A stretch of 64,000 nucleotides of DNA from Hyphodiscus hymeniophilus (GCA_016508695.1 VNKQ01000002.1:2170001-2234000), one strand, 5' to 3'; positions 11,021 to 23,088 are shown, numbered from the stretch's first letter. A program made the numbers and translations. The notes: a model not told the origin generated them from the sequence alone.

Positions 11021-13704
11021 ACAGAGGGATTTCTTGAATCGGTCGTTCGCGGCCCGAGAGACTTCTCGAAGCAGTGTCAGGAGAAAATTTCATGACATAC
11101 AGGGTGGCCCAGCAAGTCTTTGAACGCTATGGATGTGAAGTTTGGTTCGCACAGTCATTCGCTGGATAAAACCAAGGAACCAGCTGGGGTCCAAATACCC
11201 CTCATCCTCTGAACCGAACTTGCACTTGAGCAGTACAAGGCATCTAAAAAGCGCTACAATAACAAGTCGAACAGGCCATTGAAGGGCGTGACCGAAAACG
11301 AAGACATAACAATTCATTTTTACAAGGGCATCTTCAATTCAGAACGTGCTGAGACACCTCCGCAAAATAAAGTAGACGCCAAATGGATCGCCCGGCGTTT
11401 CCACCCCTGACCAGCTTGACGAGAAGAAGCGAAGAGGAGGGGCAGATCGGCGCTCGCTCGTCTGTTCTAAAGCGGAACTTACAGCCTTGAGATACCTCAA
11501 CTTGCATTGCTCGTGACAATGAGGATCCAGCTACCATGGCTTCACTGAAGCTCTGAACGCCTCTACATTAGGTAATCTTTCCGCACGCACTATACTGCCA
11601 ATGAGCAACAGGCATGAGAATGACTCCATTGCTAAGAAAGAGGTTGGTTTCAAACCCTTCCAGACCACGAGTGCTTGTTCCAGCTTTCACGTCTATCCCG
11701 TTGCTTCGACGTCTTATTGATATTGGGATCGATGCTTTCAATATACTCACTGAATCTCAATGAAGCGGCAAGGAGGCCAAAATAATGGGTCCATGAAATA
11801 GCAGGTCGAGATATGTACTTATCATTTGTCGGAAGTTTGGGCTGGCTTCGGGACCACACTTATGTAGAGCTCCAGGTCTGCATATATCAGACGTCGTAAG
11901 GTTTTCAAAGGCGAATACGACATTGTGTGCAGTAGTTCACACGGTGGTATAGCAATACTCTAGCAGTGCCACTTTGTTGGGGGAAGCAGCTGATATCTCG
12001 TCAACCAAGCCGTTTTGATGTGGATCCGATCATCGCCTTTTCATATATACGGAGGCAAAGTCGATATTGGCTGACACTGCGCGCTTCTTGAAAGGCCCAC
12101 TACTTCCATCACGGGAGTCGATTTCCTTGAGCCGTCGAGTCTGAGTATTCAATGAAGCAAGGTAGTGAATGGCATGGTGATCCCCATGACTGTTGATCGC
12201 GGCTTGATACTGGTCGAGGTATTCGGCATGGATGTAAGATACGGAGGTACGGTTGAAAGTATCACAATCCCCGCTCGAAGGCTTAGTAAGAGAAAGTCTC
12301 AGGAGAAGTCGTTCACGTCCCTTGATCCATTGACCTCTGAGAACGAACACTCCCAAGCTAAACAGTCTCTGTACCACAGTAGCATCGAGGTCAGGGCTGG
12401 AGCAAAGGTTAGTATAATCTTGGGGTCTGTCCGATACGTGGAGACCTAATGCTCTATGGTGCATGGTTCTCCAGGCCTGCCACCCCTCAAACTCACGGGC
12501 CGGCCGGAGAAATGGGGGGTCGCTCCAGGGCTCCCTTCAATGTAGCCAGGACGGACAAGCATAAAGGGTTGAAGCAGGGGGGTGTTCAGCAGTGTGTGGG
12601 GAATGATTACTGGGGGCGGGGGACGAAAAAGGGACAAAGTACCTAGAACAGGTAAGGGAAAAACTGGTACTTACAACCATGATCTTCAACAGGATCGATG
12701 CAGATGATGCAGAGAAGTCACGAAACTCACAAGACGGCCCCTCGTTCCTGCAATCATCTGAGAAGAAATCCAGCCCAGCATTGCCTTCGCCTTGCTTCTC
12801 CACTTTTCGCACTGTACCACTTTTTAACCTCTCGGTACGGTCCTGGTCGAAGTCTCTCGTGGCAAAGGAGTATTCCTTCCACACTTGATGGAGAACCCAA
12901 TAGCCGACCTGTCAAGCCTCTCGCAACTTAATTACGGGCCATGTGTATGTAAAAGACCAGGGCAAATTAATAGAGTGCAGCCACTTAGTCCGTCACACTA
13001 CCCTACTTGCCCATCCCATATACTTCTGCCCTGAGAGACATAAAGGCAACCGACTTTCCACCTTGTGGATACTCAACTGTCACCAAGAACATCCCTATTT
13101 CAAAGATCTTGAGAACTAGACGCCACTTGAGTACATCTATTCAAGAGCAAACGTTGCCCAAACCTGGTTCCTATTGTACACACATCACGCCATTACTGTA
13201 GCCAACGGGATACACTTGTCACTGACGGACTCGGTACCATTCACCTCATTGACTGACTTCAACGCCACAGCGCTCCGTACCGCGGAGCATTTTGGTCAAG
13301 CCAAAGTCAGCAATCTTGGAAAAGAGACGTCCAGAGTTTCGAGTGGTTGCTCTGCGACTGGTGGGAACAGTGCCAGCCTAATACATCGAACGTCTACTTG
13401 GACTTGTCAGCTAGCTGTCAAAGCCTCGCAATTCGATACAAGGAGTGGTGTGTAAAGTACCTACCTACCAGCACGGCCTGGAGAAGACGACTTTCCCCAC
13501 AACGCCAGTCAGTACTTTTGGTAGGTACCTACTACCTAGTCCAGCCGAAGCCCCGCAGTGGTGGCCCTCCTAAGCCCACTTCCCCAGTTCACCCCTCAAA
13601 CCGCCAAACTGGATTATCCGTCGAATTACTTCGTCTCCTACCTTCCCTCTCCTCCAGAGACGGTCGGAGACTACGTTGTCCAGCGGGACTACGAATCTTT
13701 CCTC
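11021..13704. other. Gene-poor region with scattered coding-like scraps
   Basis: About 2.7 kb without a gene I can support. On the minus strand several short frames (12464-12030, 11859-11650, 11750-11568, 11537-11334) have somewhat protein-like composition. None has a recognisable motif and they do not join into a convincing spliced gene, so they may be remnants of a decayed gene. The last few hundred bases before 13705 probably contain the leader of the downstream regulator. Confidence 0.35.
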
Positions 13705-16141
13705 ATGTCTCCCTCTGCTGCGACTCCGCAGCAGCACGCGGCCATGTTCCATACCTTGTAAGTAGCGTCCAACATAGTACAGTACTGTAGTCTGCCCCTC
13801 AGATGAACACGAACCGTTGACATTGTTTCTTGTCCTCCCACAGCCAAGCTGCTACAGCGACACCGCGTCATGAACAGCCTCAGAACACGCCCAAACCCAC
13901 GGGAGTCTCGAAAAGAGTCACAACTCCACACGCATGTGCAGAATGCAAAAGGCGCAAAATCCGCTGCGATGGTCGACAGCCTTGTGGTCAATGCCTCGGG
14001 TGCCGATCTCCCAAGCCATGCTTCTACGATAAACATCGCCAGCGAGTGATTCCTTCTAGAAAGTAGGAATTTCTACTCTTACTTCTTTTCATCGGCTAAC
14101 AGACGACTCAGGACTTTAGATGCATTATCGCAGGCTCTAGAGGAATGTCGAACCATTCTCAAACGATTGTACCCCACTCGAGATGTCCAGACGCTATTGC
14201 CGCTCTCACGACAACAACTCATTTCCCTCGTCGACCGTCCGGGCTCTCAAGGAGCGCGCACAAATTCTTCGCCCTCGGGATCGAACACCTCTCTGCACTC
14301 GCAGGATTTCCAATCTGCCACCTCCGATGACGACCGAAGCCTAGCAAATCTCGAACAAATACCAAGTCAAGATACAGAATGGGACGAAGAACGGAGGAAT
14401 CGAGATCCCATACCTGCCGAGGCAGACGATGTAAACGCGTTGTCGCTATCCGTGGACCGGCAGAGCTCATATCTTGGTGCGACGTCCATCAAAGCGGCAT
14501 TTCTCGTCATGCTGCGGTGTGATCCATCGTTGAAATCATTCTTCGTGCCATCGAATGCTTCCTACAAGCAGCAGTTGAGCGCTGGCAGCAATTACCCTAC
14601 GCCTCGAACTGGAGGTCCTGTGAGACCCCCACAAGCTATTGCATGGTCTTCAGAAGGTCAAACTCTCATCGATGCCTACTTCAATCGGGTCCAGATCATT
14701 GTACCTATGCTCGATGAGCCATCCTTCAGGGCTGATTACTTGAATGGTCGGCGTCAGGATGCTCCATGGCTGGCTTTACTGAACATGGTTTTTACAATGG
14801 GTAGTATCGTTGCCAATAAGTCGGACAATCATAGCCATATCATCTACTACAGCAGGGCGAAGGAGCATTTGCCAATTGATACTTTTGGTAGCGGCCGTTT
14901 GGAGACATTACAAGCATTAGCTTTGATGGGAGGGCACTATCTTCATTACATCAACAGACCGAACATGGCGAATGCCATTATTGGGGCTGCTTTACGGATG
15001 GCGTGCGCTATGGGCCTACATAGGGAAGGACCGCCAGCTTCCGACCAAGCCAATCAATTGATCGTTGAGCAGAGACGAAGAACATGGTGGACTTTGTTCT
15101 GTCTGGATACCTGGGCATCTACTACTTTGGGAAGGCCTTCAATGGGACGATGGGGACCTGCCATCACCATCAAAGCTCCAAAGGGTGCTTCGGATCATGT
15201 AAGTGATGCTAAGTCAATTTTCACTTAACACTAGCTAATGTACCTAGAATGTCATTGGCCGCCACGCAGGCATAATCCCGCTCATAGAGAATATCAAGTT
15301 CTGCAAGATTACAACTGAAATCCAAGACCTCCTCGCTCAGTCACCCGTCATCCGTGCCGAGGATCGGATAAAACTTGATGCCCAGCTCGTAGCCTGGCAC
15401 GATAATCTCCCCTGGGTTCTCCGCTCTACTGATCCGTGCCCGGAGTCCATCTATACCGCTCGCTGTCTCATGAAATGGCAGTATCAGAACATCCGCATCG
15501 TCCTTTATCGCCCAGTTCTGCTGAATCTTGCAAATCGTGGGGCTCATGGCGCACAGGCGACCAATGAAGATTTAGCAGCTGTCAACACTTGCCGTGCGAT
15601 TGCTAAGCAAGCTATCGAGGACATTTCGAGAGAGTGGACACCAAATCAGATGCTAGGTTGGCATGGGGTTTGGTTCATGTATCAAGCATCTATGATTCCA
15701 CTCGTAAGCATGTTTTGGGAATCATGGAATACGGAGTTGGTCAGGGAATGTCAACAACAGATTGAGATTGTTATTGAAGCTATGGACGGTCTGTCTGACT
15801 GGTCCCTTGCCGCTAGACGAAGTCGTGAAGTTCTAGCGAAGATGTATGAGGCCAGTAAGAGGCCTCCGACACGCCAGCCAAGCCCCAAGCTAGGTGTACA
15901 GCTAATGCCCAATGGCAATGGCATGAATGGACATCTGCAATCCATAGAAGGCCAGAGTATGGGACAACTCGAGATGGTGGATGAGAATGGGGGTTTACTT
16001 GATCACCAAAACATTTGGGACTTGGATGGAATGCTATGGTCGGATCTGCCTGATGGCTTAGAACTGCCATTTGATGGAATGCCGGATATGGAGTTTGACG
16101 AGCAGGGTTATGATGGGAATGGGTTTATGATGCATCAATGA
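13705..16141 (+). CDS. Zn(II)2Cys6 transcription factor with fungal_trans domain
   Basis: Four-exon model 13705-13757, 13844-14062, 14112-15198 and 15248-16141. The N-terminus carries a zinc cluster (HACAECKRRKIRCDG followed by QPCGQCLGC and KPC), then RVIPSRKTLDALSQALEECR, a typical linker/dimerisation segment. Residues ~230-560 match the fungal-specific transcription factor domain, with the landmark RRRTWWTLFCLDTWASTTLGRPS. The C-terminus is Gly/Met/Asp-rich (FDGMPDMEFDEQGYDGNGF), like an acidic activation region. It should be a nuclear DNA-binding regulator; its targets are unknown. The start used is the first ATG in frame, but the frame stays open and protein-like upstream to about 13558 without an ATG. 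A 5' exon with the real start may therefore have been missed. Confidence 0.8.
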
Positions 16142-18303
16142 TTGATGTGGACTGAGCTGGGCTTTGGAAAAGATCTGAGCTTGACTTGGAAGTGGGACAC
16201 GAAATCTTCGGAAGATGGAGGAGACACCAAAGACGCAGAGAGCGATCATGTCCAAAGTCCCCCTATAACTCCGGACAAACGCGCCGAGTCCGTTCTCCAA
16301 TAGTAAGCGCTACAACTGGTATCTTCTGTCGGTCGTCTCATCTTATTGTCGACTGTCGCTCCTCTTATTGTGGACTGTCGGTCGCCTCCTTAAAGACTGT
16401 TCTCTTCCTTTCTTTGTCTTTGAGGGGCTTTGTTGGAGGCTGTGGAGTGTCGCCATGTCGAGAATTTGAAGGTTTTTTTAGCGCCGGTGCTTCCAGTTCG
16501 CTGGCTTTTCTGATAATTATCGAAGAGATTATCCAGATACGAGCTACCGATGAAATGAGCTGCAGTCATGAGGAGTTGGATAGGATGGCCGTTCGGGCTA
16601 CAGTGCAAACTAAAAAGTGGAAGATACCCGGAGTTCGATATCACATGTCACAACCAATCTGAATTTACACTTCTTATTACATAGCTGCGAGTTCTAGTCT
16701 CTCCTATGTCCCCAAGTATGTACATATCATGTAAAACATGATCAATCAAAAAGATCAACCAAGCTGTGTTTCTGTCTCCCGACTCTCTCTGCTCATGCCT
16801 CCAATGTGTCTTGCCGCTACCTAAAGGAATCCATTCTATGAAGTCACCCACGACCTCTAATCCAATATAAGTCCCGCAAATCAACGCCCCTACGCAACCC
16901 TCAATCAATCTCATTCCAACTTCGTGATGCACAGGAGAAACTTTTTTTCCACTCTGCATACATGACCTATTCGTCCTGCCCGACCTGACAGCAGACAACC
17001 AAGACATCACCATCCCAGTAACCGCATCCTGTCACGAAAACTTGCAGAGAAGCGCTCGGAACTAATCCGCTCCACACCTCCAACCCCCTCCAATACCGGC
17101 CGCATCCGAGCCCGTTCCGCTCTCCCCACACTTCTGCGCAACGGTTTAGGATCCTCCTCCAGGCATTGTACCTACCTCCGCACAGGGATGGCACATTAAG
17201 CTCATGCAGCTCGTCTATCCTCATCCATCCTCCCAGTGAACCCGGCACTGCAGCATCACCGGATCATCTCACGCTCCGTCTCATCCCTCGATCCATCTAT
17301 GCCCCTCCTCAGCCACCCAATTTATCCGCATTTATCCACTCACTTTGCAAAAGCGCCTGTACAACCCTATTTCTATTTGACTTTCCGTTACACCGAACCC
17401 ATACCTCCATAATACTGTGCAGTCACAGAATCTGGGGAAATGCGACCGCTAGCTTCATGGTGGACGGCGCCAAGTGCGGAGCCGTGTCACATCGTGAGAA
17501 GTGTGGAGTAGAGAGGGTTTTAGGGTTTAAGACCAGATCGGCTCTTGATCTGCAGAAATGATGGAATTAATATGGCAGTTCGGGGCGGACGCCGTGGAGC
17601 CAGGTCCATGATTTAAGGTGGAGCTTGAGATCATAAGGAATGTCTTGACATCGGCTTGGGGTACTAGCCCAATATGAAGATGTTCGGAGCGTCTTTCAAT
17701 AGTAACAGCGGCAAAAGGAGAAGACAGGAGGGACTGAGGCAGGTGAGATGATCGGGAACCTATGGCCGATACCTGGTGGATCGAGATCGTGAGATGCAAT
17801 GTGCGCTGAAAGAGGATCTGGAAAGAAATAAACAGCTTTCCGTCCAACTGTGGGGCATGAAGATATTGGTATCCGCATAAGATATTGAACTGAGCGGTCG
17901 AGAGGAGAAGAAAAGAGCACAGAGTTGTAAAGGGAGATGATTGGACATAAAGAGCCAGGTGGTGTATCAAAGAAGGAAATCAGCAAAGGCTTCTTTGCAC
18001 ATGCAGTCATTACGGAAATAAAGTGCTATATTCTGTGGCAACCTTTGACCTGCATAGATTGCAGATACTGCAGCTCATGTGATTGCAAGTTTCTTATATT
18101 GTTTTTGGTGGGGCTACATAGATATTTGCGCCTCAAAGACGACCAAGTGTGATATGTTCGTCGAAACCACCTCATCGATTGGAGTATAAGATCCTACCGA
18201 GGCTGACGATCATGCAATTGAGGTCTAGCGAACGCCGAAAATGCAAGCGGTGTCTGTATAGATATCTTTCTCCTCGTGGCAGTCATTATCGTAAGCCTTT
18301 GCG
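16142..18303. other. Intergenic between convergent genes, no supported gene
   Basis: About 2.2 kb between two converging 3' ends. Minus-strand frames at 17970-17527, 17248-16967 and 17013-16648 are open but show no motif and no credible splicing. The region 17030-17420 is C/T-rich on the plus strand, which by itself opens frames on the other strand. Confidence 0.4.
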
Positions 18304-20042
18304 TTAAAGGCATAAGACTTGGGTTCTACTCGCAATGCCATCAAAGATGCAGGTATTGTTGATTGGAATGTACTGTTTGGTGATGATCTTGATTACTTCT
18401 TGAGAGACCATGCCACCAGTGAGAGCCGAGATATTTTGCAGTTCCCCGCCTTTGGCTCTTGCGACTTCTTCGGCGGCTTGAACTATGCGTGTATTGGACG
18501 AGGCTTCAGGGATGGTCTTGTCGATGGTAGCAATAATATCAGACGAACTCGCGTATGGTGTGTGGGATGTTGCATCCAGAGCTAGGTAGATTGGGAGAAG
18601 AGATGGCGAGAGGGCAAACTGCTCGTTCTCGAACTCCGAGTCTTGGAAAATTAGTGTAATCTCATGATACCATGGGGAATAGCATACTAGAAAGCTTTTG
18701 AAGATCCATTGGAGTCGACGAGGCACGTATGAGCTTGATAAAAGCAGCATTCTTGCAAAATGTCTCCACTTCCACAGCATCAATCTCCCTCCCTTTGGAG
18801 TGGGTGCGAACCATCTCGTCTACTTCGGCAACATCTTGACGGGCCTTTGCCTTGTACAGATTCTGTAGTTTAACATAGACCGTTGACTGCGCTTTCATGT
18901 CGGGCACAGAACCTGGCAAGGGAAGCTCATTGTGCTTCATGTAAAATTGCTTCACCGCATCAGCGATAATCCAGAAGGTCGTACCTGCCTCAATCTGGGC
19001 TTGTTAGCGAAGCAGACTTGATTAGAAGGAATACTGACCTCGTCTGGCTTATAATCAAACACCTCCTCCAAAGCGCCTGGCAAGGTTGGGGTGGAGATCG
19101 TCTTGAGCACTGCAGCCACCGCTTCATCGTAGTTTTCCTCGCCTCCCTCGGGGCTATCTGTACGCGCTCCGGCGGCGACAAATGCCGCAAACGCTTTCTT
19201 GTCTTTATACGTACTTGGGTATTCTCCATGAGATTCCTTCCACTTCCTCAAGTAGTGTAATAACAGTGCAATATATGGTACGTGTCCATGCTCGTGAGCA
19301 CTTAGATTTTCGATATCGTTTGTGAGGTCATCCGCAAACTTTGAGAGCTCTGGCCATGGCTTAAGGAGTCTCAAGTCTGTGGTAGAAGTGGATTCGGGAT
19401 GTGTATCGACGATTGGGAAGTTTCCTGGAAGATGTAGACGGAAATAGGAGTAGAAGCCGGCAGAATGAACGGAAAGTAGTGGGACCTTGTGTTCTTCGCC
19501 GTACTTTTTGACCAAAGCAAGGTCTGCCGGGTCGATAGGAAGGGAGTATATAACCAAAGTATATTGCTTTTCGCTTCCGAGCAGTTTCCGAATATCATCG
19601 TTCTGACAGCAAATCAGCTTGAGGTCAATATATGCCATCTTAGATCATGCCTCCTGCTTCGGGAACCAGTCACCCTTCACATCTGGATTCAGTTCCAGTA
19701 GGAGCTTCACGCAACACTCCGCTCTTGACTTTCCCAGGCAATCCTCATCCAGGAAGAAATTGACACCAAGATCCGCCTCATTAACCGTCGCACTGTCAGC
19801 AATCGTGAAATGGCCGATGCCTAAGCAATTAGCTATGGTGCACGGATTGTGTCATGGAGCATACCTGGTAGGACGAGATTCTTCAGAGTCTCTACACCAA
19901 CAGTCCCACATCCAGAGTTAACAAGCAGGATATGGGCATCTTCAAGAGCTTGCTGTCCTTCAGCAGCCCACAGTCTCAACTGACGATCATACTTCTTCTC
20001 CTTGTCGGAAGGGCCATGGAGGATTGGAGGAGTCTGGTCCAT
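18304..20042 (-). CDS. ula1: NEDD8-activating enzyme E1 regulatory subunit (Ula1/NAE1)
   Basis: Five-exon model 20042-19865, 19820-19654, 19602-19039, 18988-18688 and 18641-18304, 515 residues. The start MDQTPPILHGPSDKEKKYDR with RQLRLWAAEGQQALE is diagnostic of the APPBP1/Ula1 half of the NEDD8 E1. A Rossmann-type ILLVNSGCGTVGVETLKNL and VNEADLGVNFFLDE follow. Later blocks also fit: DLRLLKPWPEL, HGHVPYIALLLHYL, DSPEGGEENYDEAVAAV, LPLPGSVPDMKAQS and GGMVSQEVIKIITKQYIP. Family knowledge: Ula1 pairs with Uba3 to adenylate NEDD8/Rub1, which then modifies cullins of SCF ligases. Like other Ula1 proteins it is not expected to carry the catalytic Cys. Oddity: intron 2 (19653-19603) is needed to keep homology and to remove an in-frame TGA, yet its donor reads CAG|GAGGCA rather than CAG|GT. 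Either a base is missing or the splice site is mutated or non-canonical. Confidence 0.82.
19603..19653 (-). other. ula1: ula1 intron 2 with non-GT donor
   Basis: 51-bp segment between GDWFPKQ and NDDIRKLL. It begins GAGGCATG and ends TGCTGTCAG, with a CTGAT branch-like site 10-15 bases before the acceptor. Left in the message it adds an in-frame TGA. The only canonical in-frame alternative starts at the upstream GTGAAG and deletes VKGDWFPKQ, a segment that looks conserved in the family. Confidence 0.6.
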
Positions 20043-20850
20043 AACTACTTCCTTCAGTCTGAATGTTCGGAAGCTCACAAAACCTTAGAGAGTTATCCAA
20101 GGGGGAATAAGAGACCAAAGTATGTCACTCCGCTCCACTGGTAGGAAACAAAAGAGAGATGGACGTGGAAGGTTGTTGGACTGTCTGAACGCGTTTGTGA
20201 ATAGCTAGCTGCCCTTGTGCCTTTCTTGCTTATCGCTATCTTAGCGTCTACAGATAAACCAGCTCCCAATATGGACTAGCGTAAATGTTACCACTCAAAG
20301 GGCCGAGCTACACAGGTTCACAGTTCTTACTACGTTTGAATTCCAAGACTCATGAAGTTTCTGTTAGAGTCTTAATCATTCCCTTCACTTCCAGTGATTT
20401 CACTTTCAGTCAAGTTGATGTTTTGGCAAGTACCGACCGTATTACCGGCTATCATCGGTGTTATTCCTTACATCGTAGTAAGAGCGCCCTTCTCGGAACA
20501 TTCCTTCGAGAACTTCGTATGACTTCCTCCAAAGGCAGGTCCTGACGATCGCATTACGGCAGAGAACCATAACTCTAGAAAAGCCAGAGAACCGGGAAGT
20601 GTCTGCCTCATCTGGTGACCGCTTTACGCAATTCATTTTCGCTCTGTCTCTGTTCTCTTCTTTGTCACAGAAACAATGTCATCGTTTCTTTCCTGAACTC
20701 ATCTCCTGAATTCACTATTATATTTCCCTAGAATTTACAGACATAAAGGTCAAAGAAGGGAAACATCGCCCATCACTACAATCGATCCCAACTACTTTCA
20801 GCACCCCAGCCACACAACAATCGACAAAATCGAAGTTCACAACCTCCAAC
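20043..20850. other. Divergent intergenic region ula1 / LYC1-like
   Basis: About 0.8 kb holding both promoters. No gene-like frame. Confidence 0.5.
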
Positions 20851-22008
20851 ATGCAGCTCCCTGACGCAAATTCCCCCTCTCTCCACCTCTCCCACCCGAC
20901 GGAATCTGAAAAGACGGCAATATTGACGTTGAACTCCAAGTCCTGGGGCACTGCCCTCGCTCTCCCGGATTACCTGGATCGCGAAACCCACATGACAACC
21001 GTCCCCGACCTCACTCGAAACGATGGACTCACATATTTCGTTCTCGTCGACAAGAATTCCATGCCTGACTCCCGTCTCATTCTTGGTTCGTTGGAGACAA
21101 CTCGCAAGCGGGCACTCATCGCACGAAACGGGCAAGTGTGGGAAGTCATAAGCCACGCAATCGGCAGTGTGTTTTGTAACCCTGAGTATAGAGGAAAAGG
21201 CTATGCGGGCAGGATGTTGAGAGAGCTTGGGCCTGTTTTGAATAAGTGGCAGACGGACGAGAAAGTCGATGGCAGAAAGGAATGCGCATTCTCTATCTTG
21301 TACTCTGATATTGGAAAGAAATACTACGCAAAGTTTGGGTGGATGCCATTCCCTAGCACGCACATTTCGTTCCCTCCTTCTCCAGCAACGAATGGAGCTT
21401 CGACCAATGGACATATCAATGATGCCCAGGTTGCAACCACACTCAAAGATGCTGATATCGAGGCACTATGCGCTCTAGACGAGCAATACATTAGGAAGGA
21501 ACTTGTACAAGCAAAGGATGGCAAGACACATGTCGCATTGGTTCCGGACTACGCACAGATGAAATGGCATGCGCTCCGCGAGGATTTCATGACAGCCCGG
21601 CTCTTCTCTAAGTCACCCACCATCCGTGGAGCTATTTCTGGAACTGCTGGAAACCGTGTATGGGCACTCTGGACACGCTCATTCTATGGACCTCTCGACA
21701 GTATCGAGAGTGGAAATATGCTTCATTTCTTGAGACTGGTGATTGAGGACGAGAAAGACGTTGCAGGCAATGTAAAGAAATTGAGAGATATTGTGAAGAT
21801 TGCACAAAAGGAAGCAGCTGAGTGGAAGCTCACAGGTGTTGAAATCTGGAATCCTACGCCGGTTGTGAAGGAAATCTTGAGTAAGTTGGACGTGGAGCAT
21901 AGCGAGGTGGAGAGAGACGAGCATAGTATCCCTTGTCTGCTGTGGTATGGCGAGGACAGTGTAGACGATTTGGTATGGGTGGGCAACGAAAAGTTTGGTT
22001 GGGTTTAA
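20851..22008 (+). CDS. LYC1-like GNAT N-acetyltransferase
   Basis: Uninterrupted 385-residue frame starting MQLPDANSPSLHLSHPTE. The acetyl-CoA-binding signature of GNAT enzymes is visible at residues ~105-130 (SVFCNPEYRGKGYAGRMLRE), with the preceding strand in HAIGSVF. The C-terminal half (VALVPDYAQMKWHALREDFM and RVWALWTRSFYGPLD) resembles the C-terminal domain of the yeast lysine N6-acetyltransferase LYC1 family. That family transfers acetyl groups from acetyl-CoA to free L-lysine as the first step of lysine breakdown in some yeasts. The family placement is good; the substrate is inferred from resemblance only. No signal or membrane segment. Divergent from ula1, convergent with dcc1. Confidence 0.72.
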   Translation: MQLPDANSPSLHLSHPTESEKTAILTLNSKSWGTALALPDYLDRETHMTTVPDLTRNDGLTYFVLVDKNSMPDSRLILGSLETTRKRALIARNGQVWEVISHAIGSVFCNPEYRGKGYAGRMLRELGPVLNKWQTDEKVDGRKECAFSILYSDIGKKYYAKFGWMPFPSTHISFPPSPATNGASTNGHINDAQVATTLKDADIEALCALDEQYIRKELVQAKDGKTHVALVPDYAQMKWHALREDFMTARLFSKSPTIRGAISGTAGNRVWALWTRSFYGPLDSIESGNMLHFLRLVIEDEKDVAGNVKKLRDIVKIAQKEAAEWKLTGVEIWNPTPVVKEILSKLDVEHSEVERDEHSIPCLLWYGEDSVDDLVWVGNEKFGWV

Positions 22009-22513
22009 GACGACATTCAGGCGTTGTTCATTAGATAGGTCTGGGCAAGCATTGAAGAGCCTGAAAACAAAGATTCAGGCCCCAGATTAGAGGACAGCAG
22101 CAATGAAATCTCTCAAAGACATACAGACCGGGACCTCTGATAGAATTTCAATAATTTAGCTCAGATCAGTGATGAAGCGTCTGTCTAAGTTTCCCGTACA
22201 GCTGTCCATTGATGCAGAGAGCGAGTGGCACAAGGACTGCTTCTCTGTTTCCGCCAACCAACTCTCCTATCCCTTGACGCAGGAAACCTTTACCCTGAAG
22301 GGAGGCTCTCCTCCCAGCATTATTGCTTGACCTTTAATGAACGATATGCTTTTCTGGTAGATTTCCCGCCTCGTCGCTTGCAAGTGTATGATTTCAAAGC
22401 CTCATTGCCAAGCCTCCTATGGGGTTTAGGCCCCCTTCATGAACAATATGCTGGACCCAGCACATGTAAATTCAACCCAATATCCGAAGTCGCAGTTCAA
22501 ACCCCCTTCCCAC
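22009..22513. other. Intergenic between convergent genes
   Basis: Short region between the 3' ends of the LYC1-like and Dcc1-like genes. The frame at 22225-22566 is open but not protein-like. Confidence 0.5.
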
Positions 22514-23088
22514 TCAGGTCTTCTTCTCTCCCCTACTCTTTGCGAACTTCTCATGCCACTTGTTAACCTTCGGCACAGCGTTCACCTTACCATCTGCTTC
22601 CTGTAGGACCAACTCAATCGTATCCTCAATCTTCGCGATACTGGTTACCGACGGCTGAGAGATAAAAGTTGAGGCGTCATCGGCTTGAGTGGGACCTGTT
22701 CGGGAGGATTTCAGAACCATGATTGGGTTTGAGGTGTTCTTTTGGCGCATTTGGTACTTTTTGGACCCGGTGTTGAGGAGTGCGTAGCCTGGTGTCGTAG
22801 CCGTCGGGGCGGAGGAGGTGATTGTGAGGCTGGTATTTCTGTTAGCCTCGTGAAAAGAATGATTCAATCGCTCTGTCTGTTTGAACAGAATAGTCCCAGG
22901 AGCTGAAGTATACCAGCCCTTACGTAAAGTCTTTCATTCATCTAGCTGGCCAAATAATTGGGAACTCACATTGGTGGATTCTGAGACTCGAGTGCAGTAA
23001 GCAGATCGGGTGGAAGCTCTAGGAGTTTGAACGGTTGCTGGACATGGCTTGCCGAGAATGGGATATCAGTAGAGTACTGCGTCGCCAT
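22514..23088 (-). CDS. dcc1: Sister-chromatid cohesion protein Dcc1, internally shortened
   Basis: Two exons, 23088-22970 and 22829-22514 (the acceptor could instead be at 22838), 144 residues. The N-terminus MATQYSTDIPFS...FKLLELPPDLLTALE, then GYALLNTGSKKYQMRQKNTS and SIAKIEDTIELV, follows the Dcc1 N-terminal domain. This part builds the Ctf18-Dcc1-Ctf8 module of the alternative PCNA clamp loader. The end, KVNKWHEKFAKSRGEKK, resembles what I recall as the extreme C-terminus of fungal Dcc1 (KWHEKF...R). Usual Dcc1 proteins are roughly 350-400 residues and carry winged-helix domains between these two ends. Here that middle part is absent, and the two ends are joined in one open frame without a splice site between them. 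It is either a minimal Dcc1 or an internal deletion. Divergent from the RhoGEF gene, 512 bp apart. Confidence 0.68.

Noticed and set aside
12030..12464. 144-codon minus-strand frame
   Set aside because: No recognisable motif and no flanking exons that extend it; kept only as a possible remnant in the gap note.
16648..17970. Three open minus-strand frames between the regulator and ula1
   Set aside because: No motif, no convincing splice links; the plus strand is C/T-rich there, which alone removes stops from the opposite strand.
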